A stretch of 64,000 nt of DNA from Galaxea fascicularis (taxonomy: Eukaryota; Cnidaria; Anthozoa; Scleractinia; Euphylliidae): positions 31,406,882 to 31,470,881 of the forward strand of contig OX419338.1 in NCBI GenBank assembly GCA_948470475.1, written 5' to 3'. Of this stretch, positions 50,040 to 62,268 are shown piece by piece. Position numbers and translations under genes: made by a program. Below the pieces are notes generated by a model, which did no database searches, was not told the DNA's origin, and worked only from the letters and a program-made list of their open reading frames with translations. Every line of letters starts with the position of its first letter. The first letter of the stretch is position 1.

Positions 50040-53000
50040 TCAATGCGAGTTTCGATTTCTTGGAATGGCGCGTATCTTGTAAGGAGCGGGAAACTGGGTA
50101 ATACTGAAAATTCCCTTCAAACTGGGTGGATGTCCATCTTTTTCTGCCATAAACGTGAAGTTTTGAAGTAACCAGGACACAAACAAGAATAGTTCAATCT
50201 TAGCCAGACATTCACCGACGCAAACACGACGCCCAGCTCCAAAGGGATAGAAATTGCCCTGGTTTGTGATCAGCTTGCCGTTGTTGTCAATATGGCGGTA
50301 CGGGTTAAACACAGTGGGGTCTTCCCAGCAACTGGGATCCATGTGAACGGCTTCTGTATTGGCAAAGACTATGGTGCCCTTCGGAACACGGTAACCACAG
50401 AGAGTTGTATCGGTGATAGTGGCATGGGGAAGGAGAAGCGGCCCGACGTTGCCAACGCGAAGCGTTTCGATAATAGTTGCGTGAATGAGAGGAAGATTAG
50501 GGCGGTCTTTCAGGAGCGGACTTCGTCTGCCAACTACTTCATCTAACTGACGCTGAATGTCCTCTTGGTACCTTGGGTAGTTAACCAGAAAAGCGATGAC
50601 CCATTTCAAACTAGTGCTAGTTGTTTCATACCCGGCCCCGAACATGTTTTGAATAGAGTTCACCAAGTAATCATCGCAGAGAAAAGAAGTCTTGTCTTTG
50701 TCGTTATCAAATTTAGCTTCGTTTCTTGCACAAAGGAGGCCTGATATGAAATCCTGCACTTGCTGCGTTGGACTCAGGGTGTTTTCCCGTTCTCTCAAGA
50801 ATTTTCGTATGATTTTGTGCATTTCAAAGAAAGGCTGGATGAAACGATCATACGCCTTTATGGGCATGTACCTTGCCCAAGGGAAGAAATCCAACATGGT
50901 GACCAGTTGAGCAGTGTCCTCGTTCTCCACAACGTGTGCGCAAAGTTTTAAAAGCCTTTTCAAATCCGGATGCGTCGTATCATACCCTTTGCCAAACGTC
51001 ACTCCACAAATAACATTAGCAACGCCACGCATCAAACAGTCTGCTGGATCAAAGGGCTTTCCATTTTGCCCTACCATGAATTGCACCAGTTTCTCGGCCT
51101 GTATCGAGACTCGCTGTTCGATCATATGGACGTCAGATACGTAATGCCGCAAGGCTGTGGTGAACAGTTTGCGATGAAACATCCAGGCGGGGCCGTAGCT
51201 ACCGAAAGCGATATCTTTACCTCCTGTAAAGCAAAGATTAGTATATACATTAGTCGTTAGAGTGGTTTTTAAGTAAGCGTCGGAAGTAATTCGCGTTTGC
51301 TTTACTTTGTTCGGCGATTGGTAAGCAGAACTGGCGCCAATTTCTCAACTAATAAGAATCAAAGGCAAAACCAATCGAGGCTATTTTCCCGCGCTTAGCG
51401 CCGGCTTCATGAAATTGCTTCGTATTCTGATTGGCTTGTAGAGTCTTTTTGCGTCTGTTGTGATTGGTCAGAGTAATCATTCTGCTTTCACTCAATTGTA
51501 AAGCTCTCCATTACTAAAGATAGACATGTTACTAAAATTGCCTAGCCAAATGTCCTATCTCAGAACATTCTTCGAGACACTGTAGAACGTACATAACCAG
51601 TCACCCTAGAACACATCAGTTCCAGGAGTGACAAAGGCATATATACTTGGCGGGAAAATGAAATTGCTAGCGCTCCCAACAGGCGTGGAGGCTATGATGT
51701 TGGCCTTCCCTGACTACTTGATGTGCTTTAGCACTCAGTCCCAGGAGGCTCAGTAGGAGATGAGGCCATCGAAACAGGCTCATGTACCCATGACGGTGAT
51801 ATACCAGATGGGGCAGATATGTTTTAAAAACCTTAACATGTACGTGCTAGCTCATAACTCAGAAGATCGCTGTCATTCAGAGCAGAGTGAAAGACCTTGG
51901 AAGTAGTCATATACAGAGCATATTGAGTGAAAAAGCTACAAATTAATTAGGACGTAGCTAAGGCTTTGTGATGAGATAAGTTGGAAGCCTAATTGCATTC
52001 TTCGTCTTCTACGCCCCTCCTCCCTCCCCCCATCCTCGTTCAAGCTCTCCTCTACAATGTTGCTGTATGTGGATGACAGTGTCCGGATGAATGGTTTGCA
52101 ATGTTCTATGGGAGAAGGTGGGGCATATTTGAGTCAGTATTAGCTCATTCTGATTGAGTGTTTAAAAGGCTGATCAAAAATGCATGTGTAGCACATTTTT
52201 ATCGCCCATTGTAGCCGTAAGATTACTGTTTGTTATGCAGTTGAGGGCTACATTGGCCTGTAACCAACACGTTGGAGTTCGATCCTCTATCGTACAAGAC
52301 TGCCCCAAATGGATTGCGCGCCACAACCGCATGCTCGGATTGCCTACCTTTTTCTACAGGCTATCAATTCTACATGCCTTTCTGGCATAGAAGCAGAGTA
52401 GTACCCATGTTAGTGGTATGGACGAGCAATTCTTCACACAGCTGCGTGAGTTTTGTTTTCGTTTGCTAGTGGATAACTCCGAAAATATGTGAACAGAAAG
52501 GAAAGCGGATAGCCTCCATCAAAGACCACCTTTTATAGGAGCATCTCTGAATAAGAGAGAAAATTTCTGGAAATTAATTACAATAACATGTCGAATGGTC
52601 GAACGTCAGTTGGCCTTCAGTTGATCATACGAATTTAGTTTTCTATAGGGCCATAGGGAGACTACAGTCCTTTCACTGTAACTATGCACTCTGTTGAAAT
52701 AAAGTTTGTTGTCTCTTTTATCTCAGTTGACAAGAGGCAGTCGAGCACAGCAGGCGCTCATTTAGGCAAGACTCAGAATATGTACAGGTGTTACCATGGT
52801 AGTGGATTAATTTATCACCCAGACTTACCTAGAGTTCGAATATCAGTTGAATAGGTTTGTGGTCTCCCAGCAAATTCAACAGATTTCTTGACAAGCATCT
52901 CTGTGACAGCCTCGGGAGTAGACGCCAAGACAAGCTTATAGCTTCCAATTTTCAGCGAGAAGACACCACCGTAGTTCGCCTTAAGACTACAAGTGAGGTA

Positions 53001-55416
53001 CAAAGCCGCGTTTTAACATGACGTCACGGCGGCCATGTTGGTTTACCAAAATAAAGGAACGGGGATGTGCCTAAATCATACCCTCCAGAAGGACAGCCAA
53101 TGTTGGAGCAATGTTGGAGCAATCATAGGGAAATGGAGGGCAATGTTACAGCAATGTTAAGTTGTCCTTCTGGAGGGTATGCGGCGGTAATATTGCTGTA
53201 CAAGGCTAACCCTCTTGAACTCTAATTTTATGCAAATACTTTCTTCTGTTTCATTAAACCACTATGGCCGCTGGTCACGTGAGTGGAAACTATCTGTAGT
53301 ACTTAGCCTGCGAACAGGCTCTGCAAATGGAAAGTCTGTTTGGAGGCTATACAGAAATCGATGAGCCTTCTCTTAACTTTGAAACGCGTAAAAGATGAAC
53401 CGATAAATTGACTGTAAACTTAACGATATATGTTGATCATAACAGTTCAAGACGCGCTGCAATTAACGCTAATAAATTACGTCATTATCGGAGGAATACT
53501 GACAAGATACAGGTAAGGGGGCTTAAGAATTGACTGATTAGAAATTTACATTAGAATTCGAGTAAAAAAAAACGAAAATAAAATTCCTTTGAGGCTCTGA
53601 TTGATGAGTTTCGAGACGTCAAGTTATAGACAAAATAATTATTACTTCTTAGTACAAAAGCCGCCGTTAATTGATGCAGATCATACAACAGATCATCGTG
53701 TCGTACTTTAGCTATAGTGGCTTCCTGTTATGACGACCATTGGCAGGTTGCATCGGTGGTTGTTGGGTTGATGAAAATCTTTACTTAAGCAGCTTAAGCA
53801 GAGTACTATAAAGGATTACGTTTGGCCCGAAAGCTAGAGTGGCCTAAGTACCGAGGTCGTTACGTTATCCCTAAAAGACGACTCGGAAGAGCACAGTCAT
53901 GCAGTACAACATACCGGTATTTGCGGTTCTTTGCGGACCCTAAGACTAAGTAATTGCGGATGGGTGCGACAACACCCGCGCAAATTATAAACCATTCGAG
54001 AAGAGTGGGTTCACTTCTATCGATTGTTTGATTTACCGAATGGGTCAATACGGCACCTGTGAGCTCTCCATCATTCACGCACATCTCATCATGCCTGAAT
54101 TCAATTAGTCACTCTCGGCGGGGAACAGACCAACGTCAAAAATTCGCAGTTAACGTTTTTAAAATCGACTGTATACCCAAACGACTTGGATCTAATCGAG
54201 AGAGAAGCGTATGAAAAGAAGACTTCGTCCTTGCAATTTATGATCTGATCTGGGGCTAGGATTGCATAAGTAACACTGAAATCTGTTAATCTGAATAATC
54301 ATTATATATATAATTTTAGGTATTTATAAACAAAGAGCATGGAGCTGGGGCCTTTTCAAAAGGCAAAAGGAAACTTTAATTCTTGGAGAAATTTGCCTGT
54401 TTACGTTTTACTTTTGACATTTTCAGTAGCCAATCTTTGGGCAATATTGGCAATAATTTATGCATGCCCATTGAATACACCTGTACAACTCGTCAGCGAT
54501 GCCGACAGCGGGAGAATTCATCTGATCGCGATGATCGAAACCACGATTGACGTGATGTTGTTCGGATTAATGATCATGATGACAAATCGGTTTACGATTT
54601 GTGGCCATTGCACTACTACTATTGTAGTGTCGAGAAGAGGATAAGATATTTTAATACAATTACAATCCAGAGCCGTCGATCAGTTAATCATTTTCTGTCG
54701 AAAAGGGTCCAAATTCTCCATGGCATCAATCGCCAGGGGAAAGAACTTAGTCTGGTCGCATCATTCATTTCCTCGCAGTCAAATGTCCGTTCATGTCGTT
54801 AACTTTAATTCCCCCCGTGTTGGTTGATGTCATGGAAACCGTGTTAAACGGTGACAAAACAAATACGAGATTTTTGTTCTCCAATTCTCTCTTGTAGTTC
54901 TGCCAACATTGTCTTTGATACTCGTTTTTCCGTATTTTATCGGCAAAATAATATTTCTAGATTTTTTTTCCCGTGTCAGAGATTACCGAAGTCGTTTAAG
55001 AAGACTTGCATAACAGAAATAAAAGTTAAATCAAAACAAAAAACAAGTTGCGGTTGTCAGTTTGAAAATATTTTGCGAGCATAAGTTGCGATTCAAATGG
55101 TTGTGCTTCAGAGCTCAAGAAAACGTTTTGCCTGGCGGATTGAATTGCAGAATTTCATGTCCAATTTATATTAAGCAAAACATTTGGTATTTAATCTCAC
55201 TGACCTTTCGAAAGCGTCGGTAAGTTTCTCTGCCTTGAAGTCCAGCGAAAAGATGTTCCCCAACATTGGGAGACATGTCAATCGAGGTCCCGGGGGCATG
55301 TTTCTGAATTCGTAGAGTACCGTCAAGTAATGCAGGATAAAACACAGAGAAGACAGAAGAAGAAAAGTTCTAAGGCTGAGAGAGTCGTAGATCGCGGCAC
55401 ACAATGACGTCGCCAT
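50040..55416 (-). CDS. Cytochrome P450 (CYP2-clan type), three exons
   Basis: Membrane-bound microsomal monooxygenase that uses haem and NADPH-P450 reductase; substrate unknown. Minus-strand exons: 55205-55416, 52829-52986, 50040-51223 (212, 158 and 1184 nt), GT-AG with phases 2 and 1, giving 517 residues, a normal P450 length. A hydrophobic anchor (FLLLSSLCFILHYLTVLY) is followed by the MPPGPR hinge. Exon 2 carries YGGVFSLKIGSYKLV and FAGRPQ. Exon 3 has GPAWMFHRKLF (helix C), I-helix AGYETT (320-325), K-helix ETLR (376-379), a PERF-like FNPYR (429-433, variant) and the haem loop FGAGRRVCVG (451-460, Cys458). All core residues are present, so it is probably functional. CYP1/CYP2/CYP17-like sequence and few introns suggest the CYP2 clan. 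The exact subfamily cannot be given. Confidence 0.95.
51224..52828. other. Intron 2 of the P450 gene; nothing recognised
   Basis: Non-coding intron between exons 3 and 2 of the P450 gene. No repeat or hidden exon recognised. Confidence 0.4.
53077..53181. repeat. MITE-like hairpin in intron 1 of the P450 gene
   Basis: CATACCCTCCAGAAGGACA is mirrored by TGTCCTTCTGGAGGGTATG. The centre contains AATGTTGGAGCAATGTTGG repeats. 105 bp. Confidence 0.85.
54339..54644 (+). CDS. Uncertain small membrane-protein ORF inside P450 intron 1
   Basis: A 101-residue open frame opposite to the P450 gene. It has two hydrophobic stretches: VYVLLLTFSVANLWAILAII (residues about 21-42) and LIAMIETTIDVMLFGLMIMM. Between them is a short loop with CPLNTPVQLVSDADSGR. 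AG and a pyrimidine-poor tract precede the ATG. No family recognised. It may be chance or a coding exon of an unknown host gene. Confidence 0.3.
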   Translation: MELGPFQKAKGNFNSWRNLPVYVLLLTFSVANLWAILAIIYACPLNTPVQLVSDADSGRIHLIAMIETTIDVMLFGLMIMMTNRFTICGHCTTTIVVSRRG

Positions 55417-56598
55417 TTTTAGTACCGAACCCGTGAAAATGCTTAATTTTCAAAGCGATTCACCGGACCGTGGTTTTACACAACGCCCTTTCAATGAAGT
55501 ACCGTTTAATCTCGATGCTATTTTTAGAAGCTATTGAGCGCTCGTTATATCCTCAATAGCACTCGAACAATCCATAATTAATCACCAAAATCCCCTGCCT
55601 TTTTCTGGTAAGTGATATCCATTTGAATCCAGCATTGATAAACATTATACATGACATTCAAAAAGCCTAGCATTCTTTTTTTGGATGGCGCTGTTCTTTG
55701 CGCTATACGCCGGGGTGATTTTAGCAATTGAATTAGTACAAAATGGTCCATAATGAGCCCATATTCAAAGAAATCAAAGGAATTTTGCTGTACTGTTCAT
55801 TTCGCTGCATACTGCCTGCATAACAGGCGTTTATTTAGCCTATTGAAATTTAATAAACGCCTGGTATGCAATTATGCAGGCTAGACGAATAGGGTGGAGC
55901 CATGATTCATCATCGCCTGGAGGAAGAGATTGGAAGTGGACTCAGGCGGTCGGAGGATTGTGGTAAAGCAACCGCCATTAAAATATATGAACCTTCACTC
56001 CTAAGACATGACTGTCATACACTCCTTTTATATATATAAGGGCGACTAATTTTGGAGCTGAGGGATATTTTTTTGCGATTTGAACCTGAAAATGTTATTA
56101 ACATGTTCTTAAGTTACCGTGGTATAGTCTTTCAATAAATCAATGCCGATCAAAGTGGATTGTTAGTTGCGATGTGTTAACAAGTTGCTTGCTACATGCT
56201 TGTTGTGGCCTGCTCTCATGCCGCGAGCAAGATGCCGCGCCGGCCAACTTTTGGCCATTAGTAAATTTGGCTTAACGACTCATTTAAAAAAAAAAAAACA
56301 AATGAGCAAAATCAAGAGGCTCTTAACTGACAGTCATGCTGCGTATGTTCCAAGTATAGTTCTTAAAACTTTGTTTTATCCCAGTCTCGACGTTGTTATA
56401 AAAAAGGTAATGTATTTCATGCCGGCCACAATTAGACGCAAAAATTTCTTTTGCACTACACTATGTCAACTTGAAATAGTCGAGCTGACGTTTCCAAGTT
56501 TTTGCGTCTCAACTGTTTAAAACTAATTGTTACCAACTTTTTGTGGCTCATTCTTTCTTTCAAAATGTCATTGATATCGTTTCACTGGTGAAATAATC
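55417..56598. other. Upstream of the P450 gene; one small hairpin
   Basis: The promoter side of the P450 gene, with no clear TATA box. At 55814-55881, GCCTGCATAACAGGCGTTTA is mirrored by TAAACGCCTGGTATGCA with GCAGGC. Otherwise nothing recognised. Confidence 0.45.
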
Positions 56599-57040
56599 CG
56601 GGGGGGGGTACTTCCAGAAAATTTGGGTTGGGGTGTGCGGCACGCTTCCTGAAACCCTTAACCTATTTCAGACCAAAGTCTGTGATTTTCCCTACCCTAT
56701 TTCAGACCTGATCAAAAATTTGATACCCTATTTCAGACCTGCATTATAATCAGTTCCTTAGGTCAGACCAATGTTAAAGGCAATGTTTATATGTTTTTAT
56801 TAAAATCGTAAATGGTTTGAACCCAGGAGTCATGTCATAATTAAGTGAAGTACGATCGTCCGGGTGTTTTTATTAAGTAGGATACAAAAGTGTACAAAGT
56901 TTTGAGCTTAAAATTCCACGCTAAAAAGCAGGTTGCATAATGCGCTGCCAATTCAAGACTAGAGTGCACAAACCATACCCTATTTCAGACCAAAACGGCT
57001 GAGAACCTTTGGCGCCGCACATACCCATATAGCCTGTTGG
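56599..57040. repeat. ACCCTATTTCAGACC repeat region
   Basis: The word CCTATTTCAGACC occurs four times (about 56661, 56694, 56726, 56980). The region begins with a G run (56601) and ends near a GGCGCCGCAC word, also found at 4024. Likely an old dispersed repeat. Confidence 0.6.
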
Positions 57041-57401
57041 ATCTAACACCTTATTTGTTCAAATGCCTCAATTAGTATTTCCCCTGGGCCCGTTTGCGCG
57101 GGAATTTTAGGTCCATATTTGCATGTTGTAGCTACACTTAAAATGTAATTTTCTGTGGTTTTACACTTGAACCTTGTACGAGACGCAGTGCTCTTAGTTT
57201 TCCGCTCTTCAAGTCACCGGCAGTCTGCCAGATAATTTCCTCTAAAGTTTCCTCTAACGCGCCACAACAATGTAAGTGTATTGTATTTTCGATCGGTTTA
57301 TCGGTTTGTTTTTCCTTATAGTTTGTACATTTTGTAAGTTATCTTTGTTTGTATGTTTCAGTTAAAACCTTCTTCGCTTCGTGAGTGACAGTTCCACGAC
57401 A
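57041..57401. other. Nothing recognised
   Basis: AT-rich sequence before the TCGAAC element. No open frame, repeat or signal seen. Confidence 0.4.
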
Positions 57402-57919
57402 CCCGGCATAGCGTGAAATCGAACGTTCGAAAATCGAACTCAATCGAACTCAATCCGTGGATTGAGTTCGATTGAGTTCGGCAATCGAACGAAATCGAAC
57501 ACCACACTTTCAGTGAGTTCGATTTCCGAACAAATCGAACTCAATCGAACTCAATCCGTCTGATTTTGTTCGATTGAGTTCGGAAACCGAACTCAATCGA
57601 ACACAATTAAATGGATTTCGTTCGATTGGCTCTGGTGAACCTATACAAAGCAAGCCCAAAGCAAGCCCGTCAAAGCAAGTTTTTCTTGCGCTTTTTTTTA
57701 CTATTTATTCAATAACAAAAACCCCATTTATAATGGATTTTCAACGTCTGTTTTACATAAATCACGAGTTCGAAAATCGAACGTTCGATTGGGTTCGATT
57801 GATTTTTTTTTCTTTTCGGTGAGTTCGATTCCGTTCGATTGCCGAACTCAATCGAACTCAATCAACCAATTGAGTTCGATTGAAATTTAGTTCGATTGGG
57901 TTCGATTTACTATGCCGGG
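57402..57919. mobile_element. 518-bp element of TCGAACTCAA repeats, ACGACA duplication
   Basis: Ends CCCGGCATAG and CTATGCCGGG are perfect 10-bp inverted repeats, with CGTGAAATCGAAC-like and GTTCGATTTA just inside. ACGACA at 57396-57401 and 57920-57925 is a perfect 6-bp target duplication. Inside, TCGAACTCAA and its complement TTGAGTTCGA occur more than a dozen times in both orientations. Non-coding and non-autonomous. Confidence 0.85.
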
Positions 57920-57990
57920 ACGACATAGTGAAAAGTGTTTTTTATTGCGTGAATTAGAAGTCCGGCGGTTACATAGCCCATATAATGGAA

Positions 57991-58009
57991 CCCCCCCCCC
58001 CCCCCCCCC
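57991..58009. repeat. C19 homopolymer
   Basis: A run of 19 C. Length is likely polymorphic or poorly sequenced. Confidence 0.95.
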
Positions 58010-58738
58010 GAAACAATTCATGACCGAGAAAGATCCATGATCCAAACTTTACAAAAATACATAAAAATCTGCACGGCTCCGAGGTAGAGCACTGTTGTGA
58101 TTTGGATTACGTGGCTAAATAAAGTTTATTATTGGTTATAATAAAAACGGTGAAAAAACCTGAAGACGAGAAATTGTTTTGGGCACGAGAGGTGCAAAGG
58201 CGAATGAATAATCTCATGAAACCTTCCGGGGAGGAGGGAGGGGAGACGGGGTGGGCGGGAAACGGGACTTGCAAGTTCCCCTTGATTTGGAGGGGGGAGG
58301 GCTGGAGGGGTGTTTTGTGTTTTATTTCTCTTTTTATTCTGTCCAAGATTGATTGTAGGTTAATTGTGACCATCGTTTATCTGGAAATAGAGAAAGTCTC
58401 TTGGTCCCCATCCCCCTTTCCAATACCCTATAGCCCCCTCCGATCCTACAAACCCCTAGCTATTCCGGGTAACATCTCACTAGCCAGCACGAATATGGAG
58501 ATGGACGCAGGTGGACAGTTATTTCAAATAATAACAAAAAGAATGAAGTGTCTGTAGAGGAATTAAAAAAGAAAATGAAATAGCCACAAAGTAGCATCTT
58601 GAGCATCGTTAAGACGGTATTAAGGGGAATTAATTCAAAGAGCCACTAATCCATTCATGAAGTTTATTCAGCTGCAATTTATTGTCTACTCTTACTTTTC
58701 TCGAGGGATTGCGTGTTATAGCTCTAGTGATTTTTGTC
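58010..58738. other. Purine/GGGGAGG-rich stretch; no gene
   Basis: GGAGGGAGGGGAGACGGGGTGG at 58230-58250 and CCCCCATCC near 58410 are G/C-rich islands. A 141-codon open frame (58132-58557) shows no family and is probably chance. Confidence 0.35.
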
Positions 58739-59411
58739 TTAAGGTGATTCCTTAGAAATAAAACTTCCCGATGAATTTTTTTTAAACTTTCCCTGAATGT
58801 TCTCTACCGAGCACTGTTTCGAAAAATACAATAAAAATGATAGGTCACCATTCTCGTTTAAGAGATGCGACGGGCCAATCTTGCCCCATTTATGCGTGTA
58901 CTCGTTCTAATCACGCACGTTATTCATCGGTCCACGTTACATTTTGCGGTAGCTCGAAACATAGTTTTTAAAAGAAATACTCGGGAAAAAACTTGACAGG
59001 TAGAAAGTGTCGAGCATATAGGACAATATCATATAAAATTTGTGGAAACATCACACTATTTAAAACGACGTGGACGTAAAGAGTTGGTAGAGTCGTTATT
59101 TTCGCGGTCATAATTTGCATCACAGAGCAACGGTTTCGTGCACTCTTTCACCTATATCTTTTTTTCCTTCCGATAAAATTTTTTATTTTTTTTTGAAATA
59201 AAGGAGGATAATATGTACACTATTATTATGCAATAAAAAATATAGGTCACCATGCTCGTTTAAAAGAAAACGAACATTTATTTCGCTATCGAGTTAAGCT
59301 TGATGGAAATTCTTTCGTTGTCAGTACGTGCACGCGCTAATTTGTGCGTGCTAATGACGCGAAATCGTGCGCAGTAGGGATGCGCAATGCAATACTGAGG
59401 AATCACCTTAA
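58739..59411. mobile_element. TTAAGGTGATTCC inverted-repeat element, 673 bp
   Basis: TTAAGGTGATTCCT and AGGAATCACCTTAA are inverted ends. Inside, TAGGTCACCATTCTCGTTTA near 58850 is repeated at about 59242 with a few changes, an internal duplication. No coding capacity. Confidence 0.75.
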
Positions 59412-61306
59412 ATTTATAAGAGGATCAGAATTAGAATAACGAGCTTTTTGGCCGCTCGCTTGTTTTGATGATTTTTATTTGTTGACGGTGTAGCGCGCGT
59501 GGATCCCGCCCACGCCTACGTCTGCGTGTGTACCTCGCATATTCATTATTTGTGATGGACGTGCATTCCTTTATCATGCAATCAACTGAAGAATGTTTTT
59601 CAGGCAGAAAGAGAGTTTGTAACTGCCACAACGTTCCCGCCAATCAGGAATTACCGCTGGTAAAGTTGTGTGTATTTGATCAAATAAGATTAAGAGCAAA
59701 CGTGCGCACAGTTAATTTTATGTTAGGTCTCTTTCCAAATGGAAGAGAAACAGTCATTTATGATCCCGCTCTCACTTCTGCCCGCCCCTCGCCAACCTCA
59801 TTTTCCTTCAGGAACAACTTCAATAATTTGTTCGTCACAAATAAGCTACATATCAATCGAACAAAGTACGTTTTATCCACATGCTGGAAATTAGCAACAC
59901 CCAAGTTCGACTCTTACCTCTTTTATGGACAGAATCGATACATTAGCCCGTGAATGTATTATAGAGAATATATGGCATGTGTGTCGCAGGGGTAACAAAC
60001 GTTTCGGGATTGCGGAATGTCCCTCGTACTCGTAACACATTTCCTTACCACTTCAAAATTCATTCCCTATGTATGAAAATTCACTTTGATCAATACTCAA
60101 CTTTTATTGGTTATCACCTTTCATTATATACAAGTCATTCAGAGGAGACTGTTTTCGTGCATAACACACACGACCTTTCATATACAATAAAATCTATTCA
60201 AACCGCGTTCTGCTTAGTCTTCAAAGAGTTTCTCCAATTACCTTTATTTACGAAACAGAACATGAACAAGGGGGTGACCCTTCCAGCCCTCCCCCCCCCA
60301 CTCCTCCCGAAGTAAACTAAGCTAGACCTCTACCCACCCCCACTCAACTTTTTGGCAGGTGGTATTGGTTTAAATGTAACCTATAAAAAAAATCCTCCTT
60401 GGCCCAATCAAATGGAAATTATCTGGACGAGCGTTATTTTTTGAAAAGTAAAATTTTGGCCAACCTTTGCTACGATGCGCACGCAAGATACACGCTTGTT
60501 ATCTGTCCTATATATGTGCCTACATAGTTTTCTCTTTTTTTATTCTCACTTACGTTGCTCCCCTCTTCGACAGCCTGTTACGTAACGATTGAAACGACTC
60601 CACATGGAAAATGGTTGAGCCAGCACTGTATTAACTACCCTGGATGCCAGAGGTTTTTCCTTTGGAGGAAGGAAATTACCACTGGCAGCAAGGCGCTAAG
60701 CGCCGAGATGAAAAAGGAAAAGATAACAAAATTCTGTCCTAATTTAATGATATGGAAACAAATTTCTCGGCTTCTGCGACCAGAGGCCGGTCTCCCGCAT
60801 TCTGTTTGGTTTTCAGGGATATTTATTTTTTCAACGGGCCTGTGGAGCCAGGGTATGTATTAACAGGTTCCTGTAAAGCGTCCCAATGATTTTGGCTACA
60901 ACTGAAGTTCATATTACCACACCGTAACATGCGTTGTTAGCTATATCATTACTCGCCGAGGTCGAAGTGAATACTGACAAATAATCCCCAACACGAAGTC
61001 GTGGGGATTATTCGACAATATTCACCAAGCCTGAGGCGGATAATTGTTTTAGTATAATTTCAGAGCTGAACAACAGATAGCCTGCGAACACAAACGTATT
61101 TCCGCGGATAGAAGCGACAAGCAGAAATACGTCTGTGTAAACAACAGAGAATCGGTGATCAACATTTTACTTACGGTGTAAAGGTCACATGCACCAAACC
61201 AATCAGATTGCTAGAAACACTTTGCTCAGCTTTGAAATCAAAATACATATATCTATCAGTTTACAGGTCTCTTGTCGATTTTGACCCTGGTCTACGGCAG
61301 GTTCCA
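59412..61306. other. Intergenic; one palindromic element
   Basis: Several open frames of 70-141 codons have no protein family. At 60945-61047 a mini element shows CGCCGAGGTCGAAGTGAATA and CAAATAATCCCCA, both mirrored (GTGGGGATTATT, TATTCACC, GCCTGAGGCGGAT). Confidence 0.45.
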
Positions 61307-61755
61307 GGGGCCTGTTTCTAGAAAGTCCCGAAAAGCCATTTCAAAAACTGCGATCCGCTTATTCTAAAGAGCTGGGTCCGGTTGTTCGCCGAAAGCCGAT
61401 TAACCTAATCCAGGATTAGCGTAGACTTTGGTTGCAGTTTTAAACTTTTGGATGAAAGTCGTTTCCGCTGCTTTTTGTTTTTCAGGATTGACTTCCCCTA
61501 ATCTAAAGTTTTGCAGAATATCAGCGTTGAACAACGTTTGGGGATAGAGAAATAACCTCCTTGATTAACTTTGGATTAGCGTTAATCGGCTTTCGAACAA
61601 TCGGGCCCTGGTCTTTTACTATGATTTCAAGATACGAAAGGGCAAATTTGCTGCAAAATTTCATGCTTGGAAATGTCTTCGTTTTTAAGATACGAAGGAA
61701 TTATGGCACCTGAAATGCGCCCGAAAAGTTTCGGGAGTTTCGAGAAACGCACGCC
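61307..61755. mobile_element. CCCGAAAAGTTTCGGG family element, copy 3 (interrupted)
   Basis: The outer parts match the copy at 8682: GGCCTGTTTCTAGAAAGTCC, AAAGCCATTTC, ACTGCGATCCGCTTATTC, then TCTTTTACTATGATTTC and CCGAAAAGTTTCGGGAGTTT. The two halves are separated by a 233-bp insertion (61375-61607). Confidence 0.8.
61375..61607. mobile_element. GGCCCGGTTGTTC inverted-repeat element, copy 2 (nested)
   Basis: Ends GGTCCGGTTGTTCGCCGAAA and TTTCGAACAATCGGGCC; GCCGATTAAC and GTTAATCGGC are mirrored next. CTG(G) on both sides (61372 and 61608) is a possible short target duplication. It splits the element at 61307-61755. Copy 1 is at 18707-18908. Confidence 0.8.
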
Positions 61756-62268
61756 AGGCTCGTAAAGCAAATTTCTTGCAAATAAACACACTATCCGTCC
61801 AAGGTTTCTTGAAAATGCCATCCTGTAGATTAACTTTAAAATTACAACATGTAAAGGCAAATGCGGTTTAACATATGGCTTAGACACCTTTCATGTTTAA
61901 TTACCTAAATCTTAGTCCAATAGGTATTTCTTCCCATTTAATTTGTTGTTCCATATCCAATGTAACAATCTCTGCCAAAACAACTGGATCTAATCCTGTT
62001 AGACTGTATCTTTATAAAACGCAAGTTATTCTGGAACTCTTACTATAGAATTACAAACTGTTATTCATGAGGACTACTTATGGTCTCAAGCCGCAATAAA
62101 GTCTTCGTGACCTAGATAAAAAGTCACTCAAGCTCCTCAAGTCTAACTGACGTTCTTGATTTCAAAAATCATAATTATATCATTTCCAGTGCACCAAGCC
62201 TCTCAATCGAGAAAAAATATATATTTGAATGAAAATAGCGGAACTCAAAGCTGAGAGTTACACTGTAA

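Noticed and set aside
58132..58557. 141-codon + strand open frame
   Set aside because: Composition follows a G-rich low-complexity stretch; no domain.
59528..59953. 141-codon + strand open frame
   Set aside because: No family and no supporting signals; probably chance.
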